This document shows, piece after piece, positions 34,213 through 47,775 of a stretch of DNA of 64,000 bases. The DNA comes from Liquidambar formosana. Its lineage: Eukaryota > Streptophyta > Magnoliopsida > Saxifragales > Altingiaceae. The notes under the pieces are model-generated. The model was not told the DNA's origin and ran no database searches. It saw nothing but the letters and a program-made list of their open reading frames with translations. The stretch lies in NCBI GenBank assembly GCA_039720395.1, contig CM077820.1:14221848-14285847 (forward strand), read 5' to 3'. Within the stretch, counting starts at the first letter, position 1. The number at the start of each line of letters is the position of its first letter. Position numbers and translations under genes: made by a program.

Positions 34213-35639
34213 GATATATTTATATATAGCTCTTGAGAGAATATACACTGCATGTATGTGCATGTATGCATGTGAATATAACAATGATATAACGACGATA
34301 TGCTCCGTCCATGCGGTTTCGTAATCATGAGCAGGATAACACTAAGCAAGAGCTAGAGGTGCCACACGCGCACTAGGGCGAGTAGAACGAACAGTGTGAG
34401 TGTGTGAACACGAAGGTAAAAGTGCTTGGGAATGGGGTATGTGTCATTGTGCAATAGGTTCGTTTTACACTGTTCAATCTCCCCAGAGGGCGCGTGAAGT
34501 TTCATAAAATGGGAAAACGAGTGGAGTAGAGACAAAACGAAAAAGAATAACAGAAGAAGAGAATTTCTGATAGGAGCATGCGCGAGGATGACAGGTTTAG
34601 AGAGAGAAAGAGGAGAGACACATGCGTGAACGGATAGAGAGAGAGAGAGAGGGGGGGGGAGGGTGAGAGAGATTACAGTGGTGTCTGTAGCAGCGTTTTC
34701 AATACACGAACTTTTCCCCATGATTGCGACCTCTGCAGAAAGAGAGAAAGAGTGTTAGCAGAAATTACCCATAAAAAATAAAAAATAAAAATCATTAAAA
34801 GATGAATGGAAACTGATGTGCATTTGAGCTTTGAATCGAAAATTTTGCATTAAAATTCAATTTTTTTAGTATTATTTATTATTTTTTTTTTGGGATCAAA
34901 GTAATGAACTTTAGGTAAATATTGAAGATTGTAGAGAGAGAAAAACATGGGGTCTTTAGGGTTCCGAAAAGGTCTGAAAATGTAAGAAAACACAGCAAGG
35001 TACTATGTATAGTATAAAGCATTAAATTTTGCGGCCGGTGTAAGAAAAATGGCAAGTCTTAACATGGCAAAATTTTCAGACATCAACTCCTGGCATGAAC
35101 GTGAACAAAAGAGACTGTATATCTGTGTGTGTAGAGACTAGAGAGAGAGAGTGGGAGTGAGAGGAGAGAGAGAGAGGTGATGATAAAGCAAATGGAGCAG
35201 AGGGGAGGAGTTGCAGACTGTTGACTAGCAGATTGTGATAACACAAAAATAGAGCAGAAATTAAAAAGTGAAAGCTTTTTGAAGTTTAAAAAAAAAAAAA
35301 GAAAAAAAAGAAGAAGGGATGAAAAACCTAAGTTGCGTTTGGTTCCTGAGAAACTGTAGGAAAGGAGATTACGAATCGTGTAAGAGCTATGGGCTTGAAT
35401 TTTCTATGGTAAAATCCAATGCTTTCCTCTCTTTTCCCTGTGTTTCTCGGAAACCAAACGGAGTTATTCTTGTGTACAGATATATATTCAAGATTGAACA
35501 GAGAAGAAACACAAGGAAGAAAAAGGTTATTTTTACCTTTGTAATCAGAAAGCTTGAGCTTCATCAGTGTCTGAGTGATTGAAAAAGTGTTGTGTATCTG
35601 TGTGTATTTATCTGTATATATACATATATTTATATATGT

Positions 35640-35670
<31 letters not shown>

Positions 35671-35734
35671 GCGGGTTTTCTGTGAAACGGAATGAGGGGA
35701 AAGAACCTCGAGCCTTTGTTTGTTGCGGTAATGG

Positions 35735-35767
<33 letters not shown>

Positions 35768-36398
35768 AGGAAATGATTAGAAGAGAGAGAGGGGGGAAAT
35801 GATGAGAAGAAACGATAGGCGTCGCACCTCACGTGTCCTCTCCTTGATTCTGGTCCCCTAACCTTTCGACAACTCTGAAATTACTGATTTACCCTTTGGT
35901 AACATTTCTAACACAGCTACTACAAAGCTATAGTGCATATCAGTTTTAACCATTTGGCGGCGAATTCGGAGGTAGAAAAATTGTGTGGTGTGGATGCTAC
36001 CACTCCGCCAGTCTAGTCAAACCAATAATTGTTTGCCACATGTAAGATATTGAATTTTCAACAGTGCAGCTGTTCTGATGTGGTGAGTATCATATCTAGT
36101 GGTTGAGCCGATTTTGAGGTGCGGTGGATGTCCACACTGAATCGCATTCATTTGAATCTTCAGAATTTGAAATGTCTTGGGACTCCTGGGCTCAATTGGG
36201 AATTTCCCAGCGATCCATTGTTCCGGAAAAACAAGGTGATCATGTGATCTGCACACGTGTTACTGTAGCATGGGTCATTGGAGCCAGGTAGGAGAATTGG
36301 AGGGCCACTGGACAAACCCAGTTTGATGGAGACCTCAATTTGTTTCTTTCAGCTGAGTTTTGAGTGACTTTGAACTAACCTAAACATTTACTGGCCAC
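33836..36398. other. Upstream region of the SWI1 homologue, microsatellite-rich
   Basis: Holds (CT)n(TA)n at 34170-34212, GA-rich tracts around 34640-34670 and 35135-35180, (GA)n at 35641-35671 and 35737-35762. These read as CT-rich on the gene's strand, which is frequent in plant promoters and leaders. No convincing protein-coding gene is present. Confidence 0.5.
35333..35462. repeat. Small inverted-repeat element
   Basis: TGCGTTTGGTTCCTGAGAAA at the left faces GTTTCTCGGAAACCAAACGG at the right, 130 bases in all. Fits a small fold-back MITE in the upstream region of the SWI1 homologue. Confidence 0.55.
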
Positions 36399-36500
36399 TT
36401 GGCCTTAGCTCAACGTCATACATGGCCGGGGTGGGATTGGGGTACCTCTCTAGATTCAAGTCTAGCCAAAAATTTATATTTCTCAATTAAAAAACAAAAC
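36399..36500 (+). mobile_element. Possible tRNA-derived SINE head
   Basis: A-box-like TGGCCTTAGCTCAACG and B-box-like AGATTCAAGTCTAG about 60 bases apart, followed by A-rich sequence. No clear target duplication, so tentative. Confidence 0.35.
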
Positions 36501-36666
36501 ACTTTTACTTCTCTAATAAAAAGAAAAAAAAATTAATTAACATTTTCAAGTGTTTCGTGTAATTTCCCAAAATTTTGATCAGTTTTGTTGTTCGTAAATT
36601 TTCCAAATTATCCAGTATGCACGAATCTTCTTCTTCTTTTTTATTTTTTATTTTTTTTATTTTTTT

Positions 36667-39180
36667 AATCAAGCATTATTCTCAACATTTTCGAATTAGC
36701 TATGTGGTGTATAGGAAAAGACAAAAAATAAAATAAAATAAAAAAATAACAGGGTGCCAGTTGAGAATAGAGGACTTTAAGAGTGTATCCCATCTAATGT
36801 AAAATACATGGTATCAATCATTCAAATTGCAAAATTGCCACTTACGTCATTATGTGGCATTCCATGATTGGAAGAGCAAAAAGGGCACCAGAAAATGAAG
36901 ACATATCCCCGTGTCTGGTCTGCTTATTTGAGCTTTTTTCACAAGAAAACATTTCCACATTCTAGACTGCAGCTTAAGCGGTACATTTAGTTGTAACATC
37001 ATCAAATGGTCACATGTCTGACTCATTTCATGCCTTCCTTTTCTTTTTTTTTCTTTTTTTTCTTTTTTTTTTCTTTTTTGTCAATTAAAAAAATAATTAT
37101 AAAATTGAACTTTTAAATACCCCACCCCACCTTCAACAATCTCAATCTTATCATGGGAAACTGATTTTCCAAGATTTCAGAAATATTTTTCACAGGCAGG
37201 CATTAGCATTCCTGAACTTTCTTTCAAATGACGGCAGAAGCAGAAAAAACAGGTTTTTCTACTACTAATTTTGAGAAAGGTTTCTCCTCCAATGAGTTTC
37301 CATGAAGCATGTTTTCCTACCAGAAGAAAAGCTTCTGGTATTGGAACTTCAAATTGGTCCTTGTTTGGAGGATAAATAAATAAATAGCTTGAGGAATTAC
37401 AAAGTTATTCCTCGATCTATTGACATTCACCCTAGACAACAACAATAACCGCAGTTCAATTCTGTTGTCCTAAAGTGAAAACTACATTCACTACCACAAA
37501 AAACCATGACATTAATTTTGTACATAATGAAAATCTTACTATAATCTCATTGCCGGTTCTGATAAAGATCATATCAGTCAAATTGAAGAAAAAAGGTCCT
37601 TAATTTTTACTGCTTGCTTTACAACATTCTCCAATGGAATGGGATAAAACAACCTATAAGCGCATTCAGGAAGTAGCTTTTCACACATCAGGTACAAGCC
37701 TCAACCATCATAGACCTACATGGCATGTAAATTGTGCTACTGCAAACCAACTCCATATAGTTTCTTTAAAGAGGGAAATAAAAGAGCTTGGGGGTTTACG
37801 CCTTATTGCTCGGTTCCATCTAGTATCAGCACGACAGACCCTCGGTTCCATCTGGTATCAGCACGACAGACCCGGATGTTTTCCGACTCTCAAGGTCTGC
37901 ATGAGCTTGTGCTGCCTGTGACAGAGGGTACGTGTGATTTACATGAACCCGTAGGACACCCGATGAAACATTGGCAAATACCTCTCCAGCAGTTTCCAGA
38001 AGCTCATCACGAGTTACAGTGTATTGCATGAGGGAAGGCCTCGTCAAGAACAGGGATTTTGGAGCGAGAGCTGACAATGGAACTGGGTCCGGTGTACCTG
38101 ATGACTGCCCGAAACTCACCATGTACCCACGAGTCTTTAAGCACGCCAAGTGATCCCTGCATAGAACAACTTTTCCATCAAAGATATTTTCAACGAACTT
38201 TAAAGTGCAAAATTGGAACCAAACTGACTGACCCAATCTAGCCAGAGTCAATTCAAGGACAATGGGATAATCCAACCTTGGATGCTTTGGATAGAGTTTC
38301 ACAATATTGGGTTGAGGGTTGATTCTAATTTCCAGGTGGACAATACTTACTCTAAATACAACTTTCCACATAACAATATCCAACCCAAGCTGAAATTAGA
38401 ACCCTGAATTTGGCCAGTTGGGTCCAGGGTTGAGAATTTCAAATTGGGTTATGTCCAGGCTGAGTCCAACAGTTTGCAACTTTTTGCACCTAGGGGAGGG
38501 GGAAAAAGTGGTTTTGTGCCTTGGGTCAGGTTCATCCTTAGGCTGATGCTCCAAACCCTCCATTTGGTTATAAGTTCAAAAATGAACTAACCCAACCTGA
38601 ATCAAGTTGCTATATACCAAAACAACAGTGATGCAAAGTGCACCTGAATTGCAGATTATCATGAAATGGTACCCATGGAAAAGTTTAGTCCCCATCTAGA
38701 GTACATACTATAATAGAATACACTTCCTTGTTAAGTTATTTCCATTTGAACTTTATGTATTCTGTTAATAATGAGTGGAATGCACATTACCTGAAAGGTG
38801 TCTTTTCCTACGGAATCGTAGACAACATCAACACCCTGGCCAGAAGTTATCTCGTTGACACGGGCAACAAAATCCTCTTCCTTATAAATGATAACATGAT
38901 GGCATCCATCATCCTTGGCTTGGGCTGCCTTCTCTTTCGTCGAGACAGTACCAATAACAGTGGCACCAAGGGCATTTGCCCACTGGCATAGTATTGACCC
39001 AACTCCTCCAGCTGCTGCATGAACAAAGACTGTATGTCCAGGTTCGACCTGAATACCAGAAAATTCAGTCAAATTGTTCCAAAAATGTAAATTAAGTCTG
39101 TTTGTTACAGCTGGGGAAAAAATATCAGGAAATGGAAGATAGCAGACTGTTTGTGCTAGGATGAGGCATGTTATAAAGTA
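36667..39180. repeat. Segmental duplication, copy A
   Basis: Aligns with 61758-64000 from AATCAAGCAT onward, including two exons of the quinone oxidoreductase, introns and downstream DNA. Copy A has about 200 bases (37155-37351) absent from copy B. The left breakpoint is sharp; the right end is not reached because the window stops. Confidence 0.93.
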
Positions 39181-41221
39181 ACAGTGCTAGACAGTTGAAC
39201 AGTTGAAACATTGGAACAGAACCAGTTTGACTTGGGCCCCAATACGGAGAGAAAATTATATACTTGAAAATAAATAATCATAAATATTGTACATAACTAC
39301 ACATTATACATAGCATCCTTTTTATTTTACAACATTAGCTCAATATTTCATTTTTTCCAAGCAATTATTCTCATTTCTCTAATTTTTAACATTTTTGACA
39401 TTTTTTTTTTGTCCTTTGTTTTGGCACACAGGCTCTTTGATTGAACTGGAGTAGATGAAATTACCATTTAACACATAAATTGCAACCCCTTACAGTTCGG
39501 AAATGGTTTGGATTTAAAATTGATGCCTGCAGAAATTGGTAGAGAGAGAGAGAGAGAGAGAGAGGCAGGAGGAGAGAAGAAGAAGTTAATCTTCCTTCGC
39601 TTTAAATTTTTATAGATTTTACAAGATATATCAAACTGTTTGTGCTCCTAGCATGAGATTCAGGGGGCAGAGCTTTAAAATTTTGACATTTTTGGTAAAA
39701 AGGATTCAAATTTTAAAAAATTATTATTATTATTATTCTTATAAATTTGGCCACCTCAACTTTCTAATTTGGCTTGACATGGTGTAACTCATCATATCAA
39801 ATCAAACCACTTTAGTAATATACTTGCTAAAGTTAGTTAAAATATTATAAATAAACCTTTTAAAAATCATTTTATACAATAATTATGTAGGAGAAAACTT
39901 TATGGTAAAGAAAAAATTATTTCTATTTATCACTTTTTAAACTGGCCACCCCAACTGATAATTCTTGGCTCCATCCCTGATGAGATTAATGGAAGTTTTT
40001 AAAACCATTTACATGATCCATTTTTCCTTTACTAAATGCAGCTTTAAAAATTTAAGGACTTACATACAGAAAGTACATTAATATCCTTATTTCCATTACC
40101 CCAATAATTCTGTGATCCTTGTAAATAATTTGGTGCCACAATGTTTTGGTAAAAAAAAATAATAATAATTTAGGATTTAGCAGAAGATATGGCTTTAATA
40201 AACAGATTGAACTGTCAAAACAAGGTTCACGAGGCCTATCCCAAGAAGTTAGGGTAAAGAATTGTGCAGTGTGGTTATGATGATAATGCCATTAGAATGT
40301 ATCATAGCTATAAAACTGTGTGCACATACATAAATAAGTTATGCCATGGACAATGACGCCAATGATAGGCGTTGAATGCATGTGTATACACGCTCATGTA
40401 AATGCATAAATAGAAGCTGCATAAATTTTCAAGGATGATATCAACATAATTTTCAAGATCAAAACATTTATTTCCATTATCTCATTCTTTAGTCCAAAAT
40501 CCTTTCATACCCCAATTTTGATGTATTCAGAAATTTCTGAAATAATGCTGCTGGATGATCTTACAACCTACCTTGAAGCAACGGCGGAGAAGATACTGAG
40601 CCGTCATACCCTTTAGCAAGATGGACGCTGCGATAATAGGATCAATAGATGATGGAACTGTAACCACTTTATTTGCAGGAAGGATCTGCTCTTCAGCATA
40701 TGAGCCCATTGGATTACCAGCGTAAGCAACAAGATCCCCAACTTTCCTGCCGGTTAGTCCAGGGCCCACAGCTGTGACCACTCCAACAGCCTCCATACCT
40801 GCATAAGATTAATATTTTTAAATGACATTGGTCACCTTATACCCCAACGGATAGTCAACATGAAAATTTCATTTACAAAGCCCACAGTGAAAAGAAACTT
40901 TAATATGCCTAAAATATCATGACAACTGCATGTTTATTGAAGGGTGACAAGATTGCAACAAATCCATCTGCAAAATCAACAACTTAATCTTCACAGAAAA
41001 AGCAAAATCACACAAGGAGTTTATATGCCTTTCATTCTCCAACTCGTGCAAAAGCTCATAGTACGCACCACAACAATTTGAAATGTAATAGTTTATGGAT
41101 TGATGTATCGAATATCAAATGTTTCTTTTCTTGTTTCTAAACTATGTCCATCTAAAATCCATAAATTATCCACACAAAAGCCTGAGAAAAGGTTTTAAAA
41201 TAATTATTACAAATGTTGAAC

Positions 41222-41269
<48 letters not shown>

Positions 41270-44200
41270 AGAGAGAGAGAGAGTATATTTATTTCAGTGG
41301 ACTATCTCTATTTACTGCTGTTTTCAGTCTACTTGATGGTAACTATTATGCAAATGGTCTTCATTTACAAAGCTCATGACCCTTGTAAGTTTGTTTCTTC
41401 TTGAAAAGATAATGCTTTGTCCTCAAAGGGAGGAACGTAATTTCCACTAGTCTACAAATGGTCATCCAGGTCGCAAGCCAACTCCAACATATAGTGAGAT
41501 TGAAGAGGGGTTCACCCATTTTCTTGGTGTTTACAGAGTCTAAATATTCAACAAGGACCCAGCATGTGGCACTTAACGTTATCAAGCCTTTCTTTGCATC
41601 CTAACCCTCATAGGTCTGCCTGGGTTGATAGCAAGACCTAGGAAGGACGGCTAATTAGGCCTCTGTGCAGGTTAGGGTGCTGAACCACACCTGGTCTATT
41701 TCTTTGGGATAGCTTTAGGGTATTGGATTGGTAGATATAGCCAGGACTAACCAAAATAGTTGGAGCAACATGCCTTCTACCTTGTCACCAGACGGGGAAC
41801 AGGGTCCATATTATCCGTCAGACACAAGCCACACTCACCTATAAAAGCCCTCTAGCACCATGAGTAGGAAGGGCTCTCATTGGCTAGATAATTCAACCAA
41901 TAGAATTCTGCCACATGGGTCGCCCTGGATCCTTACACAAAGGACATCCATGGCTCATATGGAAGGATATATTCACAAATTTTGAAATACAAGGACCAAG
42001 AGTATTCCCAATCTTTGAATTGTCTCTTCCTACCACACCTAAGAAGTCTCCCCTGGTTGCCTTGCTCTCCCCACTGCATCATCCCCTCGTTATCTCATCA
42101 ATTTGAACATCACTAGCTCAAATAGTTCACCTCGCACTCTCCTACAATAACCTACCTATCAACACTTGGATAACGTTTAGAGTAAAGCTATAGAGTGAAT
42201 AAAGGCAATAGACCCAAACTATACTTGGTTTGAAGAGGAAAAGGTAATCATGAAATTAGTAGGCTCCTCTGTCCTCCAAAAACAAATAGTCATTTAGGCC
42301 CTAAATCCTTAATATCAGAAACTTAAAAATTAGTCAACAAATTATGTGTGGCTTAACACTATGCTCAGTGACAATGATGTAGTGAATGTAAATATGTAAA
42401 TCATTATGAGGAACTCTCTATAATGATGTATGGATGTAAAGTGAGGAATCAGGAAAAAAGCAACTAACTCTAGCCAAAAACATAGTTTTGCTGCTATTAA
42501 AACCTTGCCCTAGGAGCTAGTTTTTGGTCAAATATGGATTGTGGTTACAACAGGACAAAGTAGTCCTAAGGTCGATAGAGTTCTGCAGTTACTAAATGCA
42601 TTGTTTTAAGAGCTCTTTTGAGGTGAGGGGCAAGGTTGTTCAAAAATACGTTAAGGCTTAAAAAATTAAGCAAGGCTCTCATTAGGCATTCGCCTCGCCA
42701 GCCAAAGCATAGTCAAAGGTGCACTCTTTATGCCTTATCACATTAGGCAACGCCACATACGACTTTCTGTTAAACCTTTTGATTTAATTCTTCTCCTTCC
42801 CTTTTTTTTTTCTTGGTTATTTGACTTCAACCATGTTTATTTTATTTGTATACATTTTATATTAAACCATGTATATTAGTAGAATTGTGTTCAAACTTTT
42901 TTTTACATATTTATGTACGGATTTTGTATAACTTAATCCATGATGCAATATGAACCTTTATCTTTAAATAACTATACTACTATGATATTAAATGTCCCAA
43001 AAATGTTTATATACTTTTTTAATCTTTGTGGTATTTATCAATTTTCAAAATGCTACTACTTTTTTTTTTTTCCTTCTCTTTTTTAAAATGAAAATTACTA
43101 ATTGAAAGGCTTAGTGGCTTACGCCTCACTTTGAAAGGAGTAAAACGCCTTGCCTAATGCTTTCGCCTTTAAAAACATTGACAGAATGTAAACCTCTTCA
43201 AATTATAAATTAGGTAAAAATAAACCATTATATAACCATTGACTCAATAGACTACCAGAAATGTACCATTTAAGATACCCAAATGTACCATTTAAGATAC
43301 CCTAGGTACATTCACCTTACCCGCAAGGCTTTAGATGTAACTACAATCAATTACAAGTTCATGGAAAACCATTTCCTACTAAATGGGCTTCAAAAGACCA
43401 ATAGTGACAATTGTCTGTTTGATGGGTAAGATACTAAGGCAATTGAGAGGATCAAGTCTGTTATTAAATCAAAAAACTGTACTCAATAGCCAAGGCATTT
43501 ATGAGTTCAACTATCTCAGGTGGTTTAGTGGAACAAGTGGGTTCCACCGTTAAAACAGTGGTGGATAATCCAATAGGCAAATATGTCTAGTACATTAGTG
43601 TTCAAGGTTCCTAATATCTTCACTGCATAATTAAAGGGCGGGTATAGGATACTGATGAGGTGATTCAATTTTGGATGGCATCACCATGTCATTTTTTTTT
43701 ATTTTTTTATTTATGAATTGGTAATATAATTAGCAGCTAAGGTGAGTGTGAGGTCAATGGGAGAAAAAAGGATTAAGAATACAGAAACACATCTCATTAA
43801 ATACATCTTGTATTGATGTGTAGAAAGGACCACAGTTAGGATCTAATAGAAAAATCCTCTGTGATTTTGGCGACAGCTGAGAAAAACCACATACAGTGAA
43901 CTGATTTTCAAAATCATTAGAGCTGCAAGGTTTAAATAATGAATAAAAAGAACAACAAAGGTGCTCAACGAGATGCAATTGGGAGGCGTTAGAACAAATT
44001 TTCGAAGGAAGAATATTATAAAAATTAAAAGAATTGGAAAATGCAAAATCCCAGTCACAATGTGGGATATAAGGTGATCAATTAGAATTAGACCTATTTC
44101 CAGCACACCATCTGTTTGAAAGATTAACATTTTCTGATTTTATAGTTTTCTATGAAAGCTCTGTAAAAAACTGAGAGATCAAAAGCCTGAGATTTGGGAT

Positions 44201-47200
44201 ACATGAAAATTTCAAAATAAAATAACTGCTCATCAACAAAAGATATGCAAAATTGGAATCCACCTCACACTCACTGATTTAGTAAAGGACAGTCCTCAGA
44301 AGCCTTAATAAATGAATGAATTTCAAAGGCGATAAACTAATAAAAGATGACAATAAACATGGCAACCTAGAACTATTGCTTATCTGACAGACAGGGCAAA
44401 AGGATGGTAGTCTCTCACTACAGCCTACGCCAGAATTAGATGTGAGAAACCAAAAAAATTATGATTTTCTGTGTCTTAGTAAATGATTTAAAATGGGGCA
44501 TGAAACTTGTTCATGTAAAAGAGAAAAGTAAGACAGAATCAGTTTAGTGGTAGCAATATACAGGGACTACATAAAAACCCATTACTACTCCCTATCTGTC
44601 CGTGACATAGAAACTTAACGCATTAAGTATAAAGTATCATCCGAAATTTTGGAGGCAAAATTAAGATTTTTGTAGATTGCAATAACCTGAGAAGATTCTA
44701 TTTTAAGTGAGAACCTGGCTCAATCAGGATGTTGTTTGAGTGTATGAAAAACAGAAAATCCAATGACATCACTCACAAGAATCGACTGATATTCAAATTT
44801 TATGGGGAAATAGGCCAGGAATAAAGTCACACTATTTGTCACTACAATCTCAATACATCGTGGTGCTGCTCAGCTCATCTCTCATGACCTTGTTGGAGGC
44901 CATCATGTCTGTAGTTCTGGCCATTGTTTTACGTGTCCAATTGCTTATGACAACTAAAAATCCAATGCTAAATGGGCATGCAAGATATGTAACTGCATTT
45001 ATAATACAGCATCACATTGTTTCCACAGAATGTTTTGAATTTACTGAGGGGTGCTTGGAAATACTCTGCAGCAGTGGCATTTTTATTAGCAAGTCAACTT
45101 GAACTGCTACAAATGGCTTGCCATGAGTTTGGGGGTTGGGTTGGGAAGGGCAAAGGGAGAAGAGGAAGAGGCAAGGTGAAATTGATTTTTTGAAGCACCA
45201 GATAAACTAGAATCTTCTATCTGAACTTTTCCAGAGAGAAAATTATCGAATAAGTCATCAAGGTCCAGTTTGGTGGAGACAATAGGAGACACATATCCTG
45301 TTTCAACACACCTAGAATTTTCAAGATTAAATCATTTCTATCAATTGACCTGTGGGAGCAAGAATATCTGCAATATGTTTTAAGTTAAGTAAATCACCTG
45401 AAACAGATGAAAAGCATTTCTTCAAGACTGCAACTGCGGCATTAGCTCATGGTTAAATGAAAAGTTCTTGCCCAAACTGCCACTTAGTTAGAGTCGGTTG
45501 AGAGCCCAACCACCTAACAAAGTGCTCACACTAAAGAGTTGATCAAATATCTAAGAAGCAAATGGTCTTGTTTTTTCCACAATGTGTAGCACGGTTTGAT
45601 GAATTGGTAATTTTTCCTCCAGTCAATGAAGGTGATGCTCTGGACATCAATGATTGCCATCCATAAAACTGATAAAATCAGGATTCAGGAATCCTAAATA
45701 TTTGAAGAAACTGGCTGTGCTAAGGAAGATGTTTAAGCAGATTAATCATCAAGTTTTATGCAAACCAAGTGACTGAGGTTAGAGAAACAGGATGGGATGA
45801 AATCAGTGTTTATGGTTATGTTGGGTGAAGGCAATATCATCAAGAAAAGAAACACTGAAATTTCAATAGAAAGGAATGCCAGTTTGCTTAATCCTTGAAA
45901 GAAAAAGGTGTGAATTAAAGAAAATCTCACTCGATTTGGTGATGAGGGGGAATTGTTATGTTGCACACTTGTAGCACAAGCGAGAAACAGTTTCCACAAT
46001 TGTAAGAATACATGAGATTGCATTTTAGTTTAAAGCTTTCTTTGAGAACTATATTCTTCGTTGGACTGTATTGGGAAACTTCATGTCAGGCTTCTCCAAG
46101 AGAATTATTTACTTGATGGGAGAAGTTAAAAGAGTCCAACAATGAGGATGCAGAAGAAGTATTTCCTTGAAGATGAATTCTCACAAACTACTTCACTATT
46201 CTTTTGAAATAAAGATTCTTGAAAATAAGGTGTTCATCCTGTAATTACCAACTGCTATTGTTTCTTAGACAAACTTACCAATCATTTCACAGCAAGACTA
46301 AACCAACACAGAGTAACATATCATGCTGTAACTGATGAAGTGATGATTGTAGGGATTGGAAAATTAATTATAGTAATTGCACATAATATGTGCCCCAAAC
46401 AGGCCTTAGAACTCATTCTTGATTCTTCCTTCAAATTTATAACTTAAATGGGCTTCATCAAAAAAATTTATAACTTTAATGGAATGAATTTTTCTTTCAT
46501 AGTGAACTAAATGAAAATAAAACATACCTGGAGTAAAGGGAATTGTAGCAGCCTTATAAACTCCTTTGCGGAAGTACACATCGATGAAATTAAGCCCAAT
46601 GGCCTTGTTTTTCACACGGATCTCACCCTCATTTGGTTCTCCTATTTCCACATCCTCCCACTTCAGAACCTATCATCATTTCAAATTCGTAATAAGAAAA
46701 AAAATGGCCAAAGGAAGCATGGGAGGATGGCCTGTCTCCCCACATAAATAGATATTCTGAAAATAGACCTATCCCCGTAAATAAAATATTCAATACAAGA
46801 CAAAATATATATTCTTAGAAATGAGAAAGGCAAAAAATGTAGTTTAAGCCATATAGCCTATGACAATCAAGTTAGAGGATATTCAATATGAAATGGATTT
46901 CAATATTCCATACATTAGAGCTCAAAATCATATGAAGACAAAGTTCAACAACAACAACCCAAATAGAAAATGTATACAATCTCAAATAGGTAGAAATGTG
47001 GAATTATGGTTGAGCGATGGATATTGATGCTAGTGACAATAAATAGTCCATACAAAGTCATACATGCTACCCAACAGCAGCAAAAACAACAATACTTTTT
47101 TTTTCCCTACAGCCAAATGGAGCGAATAAAAAGTAATAATCATTACACTTACAAGGCAAGTAGAACCAAATAAATAAATAAATTGGGTTCAGGTGAATTG

Positions 47201-47773
47201 ATCAACTATATCGCTTACATGAGTTCCAAGTTTAAAGTGTTCAATCAGCGATAAGCGTTTGACACTACAATTCCAAATTTAAAGTGTCAATTATGAATTT
47301 TATTCATGTACAATATTTCGTTCCAGCAAATAATAAAACAGAGGTTCTCATGAATTCACCATCTATCAAAACAAATCATGCAACAAATACCCAAAATCCA
47401 ATTCAATCTAATTCTTTGATATATTTGGTTCCAGGAGAAAATATTCTAATTAATCGAGACAGGTAAACCATAACAAAAATGAAACAATTTTTTTTTTATA
47501 TTTAAATTCTGGACAATCGAGAGAACCTACCCTACCACAAACCCCGCTTAATATCAACAAATGGGTATCAATACTTTTCCATAAACTTAAACCTAAAATC
47601 ATAGGCAAACGCGGCTAGACTACCATGCCATCAGCAACAAAAATGAAACAATTACATACATCAAATACATACATACATATATATACATGGATATTCATAT
47701 TTTCAGACACACACAAGAGAGAGGGAGTGACCTCTGGTCCACCAAGTTCATGAACCCTAATGGCTTTGACCAT
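37826..47773 (-). CDS. Zeta-crystallin-type NADPH:quinone oxidoreductase, copy A, 3' end frameshifted
   Basis: Medium-chain dehydrogenase without the catalytic zinc site, reducing quinones with NADPH; the closest recalled plant relatives are plastid proteins like Arabidopsis At5g61510. Exons: 47773-47732 (from MVKAIRVHELGGPE), 46669-46528, 40798-40572, 39048-38791, 38156-37826. Visible: IGLNFIDVYFRKG, GDLVAYAGNPMGSYAEEQ, GMTAQYLLRR, and the nucleotide-binding VHAAAGGVGS. In the last exon an extra base near 38149 (CTTGGCG where copy B has CTGGCG) shifts the frame, and the protein would stop early. The gene end also has a 32-bp tandem duplication at 37811-37874. The second intron is 3-5.7 kb class with many repeats. 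Upstream of 47773 the frame is open and Ser/Thr/Ala-rich like a transit peptide but has no ATG before a stop. Confidence 0.85.
39540..39564. repeat. (GA)n microsatellite
   Basis: GA run in an intron of quinone oxidoreductase copy A. Confidence 0.95.
41225..41283. repeat. (GA)n microsatellite
   Basis: GA run of nearly 60 bases, interrupted by GGGAGGGA, in the long intron of quinone oxidoreductase copy A. Confidence 0.95.
41590..42130. other. Possible solo LTR or retroelement fragment
   Basis: The base composition differs from the surrounding intron, and there is a TATA-like CTATAAAAGCC at about 41838-41849 followed by direct AGGAAGGGCTCTC-type words. This is how an LTR promoter region can look. 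No TG...CA ends with target duplication and no primer-binding site could be fixed, so the call is weak. Confidence 0.25.
42651..43181. repeat. Large degenerate fold-back repeat, GCCTAA type
   Basis: Left arm has TTAGGCATTCGCCTCGCC; right arm has the facing AAAACGCCTTGCCTAATGC. Related words occur at 1310-1690 and 24465-24800. AT-rich centre with poly-T. No coding capacity. Confidence 0.5.
43182..46527. other. Remainder of the long intron of quinone oxidoreductase copy A
   Basis: AT-rich sequence with no recognisable exon, transposase or element ends. A Stowaway-like end (CTCCCTATCTGTCCGTGACA) appears at about 44586 but no partner end was found. Confidence 0.5.
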
Positions 47774-47775
47774 CG

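Noticed and set aside
34353..34721. A 122-codon open frame on the minus strand upstream of the SWI1 homologue
   Set aside because: It is built on CT/GA microsatellite (Leu/Ser runs) and has no recognisable protein motif; more likely leader or promoter DNA.
37155..37351. A transposon insertion explaining the 200 bases present only in duplication copy A
   Set aside because: No inverted ends or target duplication were seen; a deletion in copy B is equally likely.
43754..44130. Open frames of 74 and 95 codons in the long intron of the quinone oxidoreductase
   Set aside because: No motif, AT-rich composition, and no splice sites that would join them to known exons.
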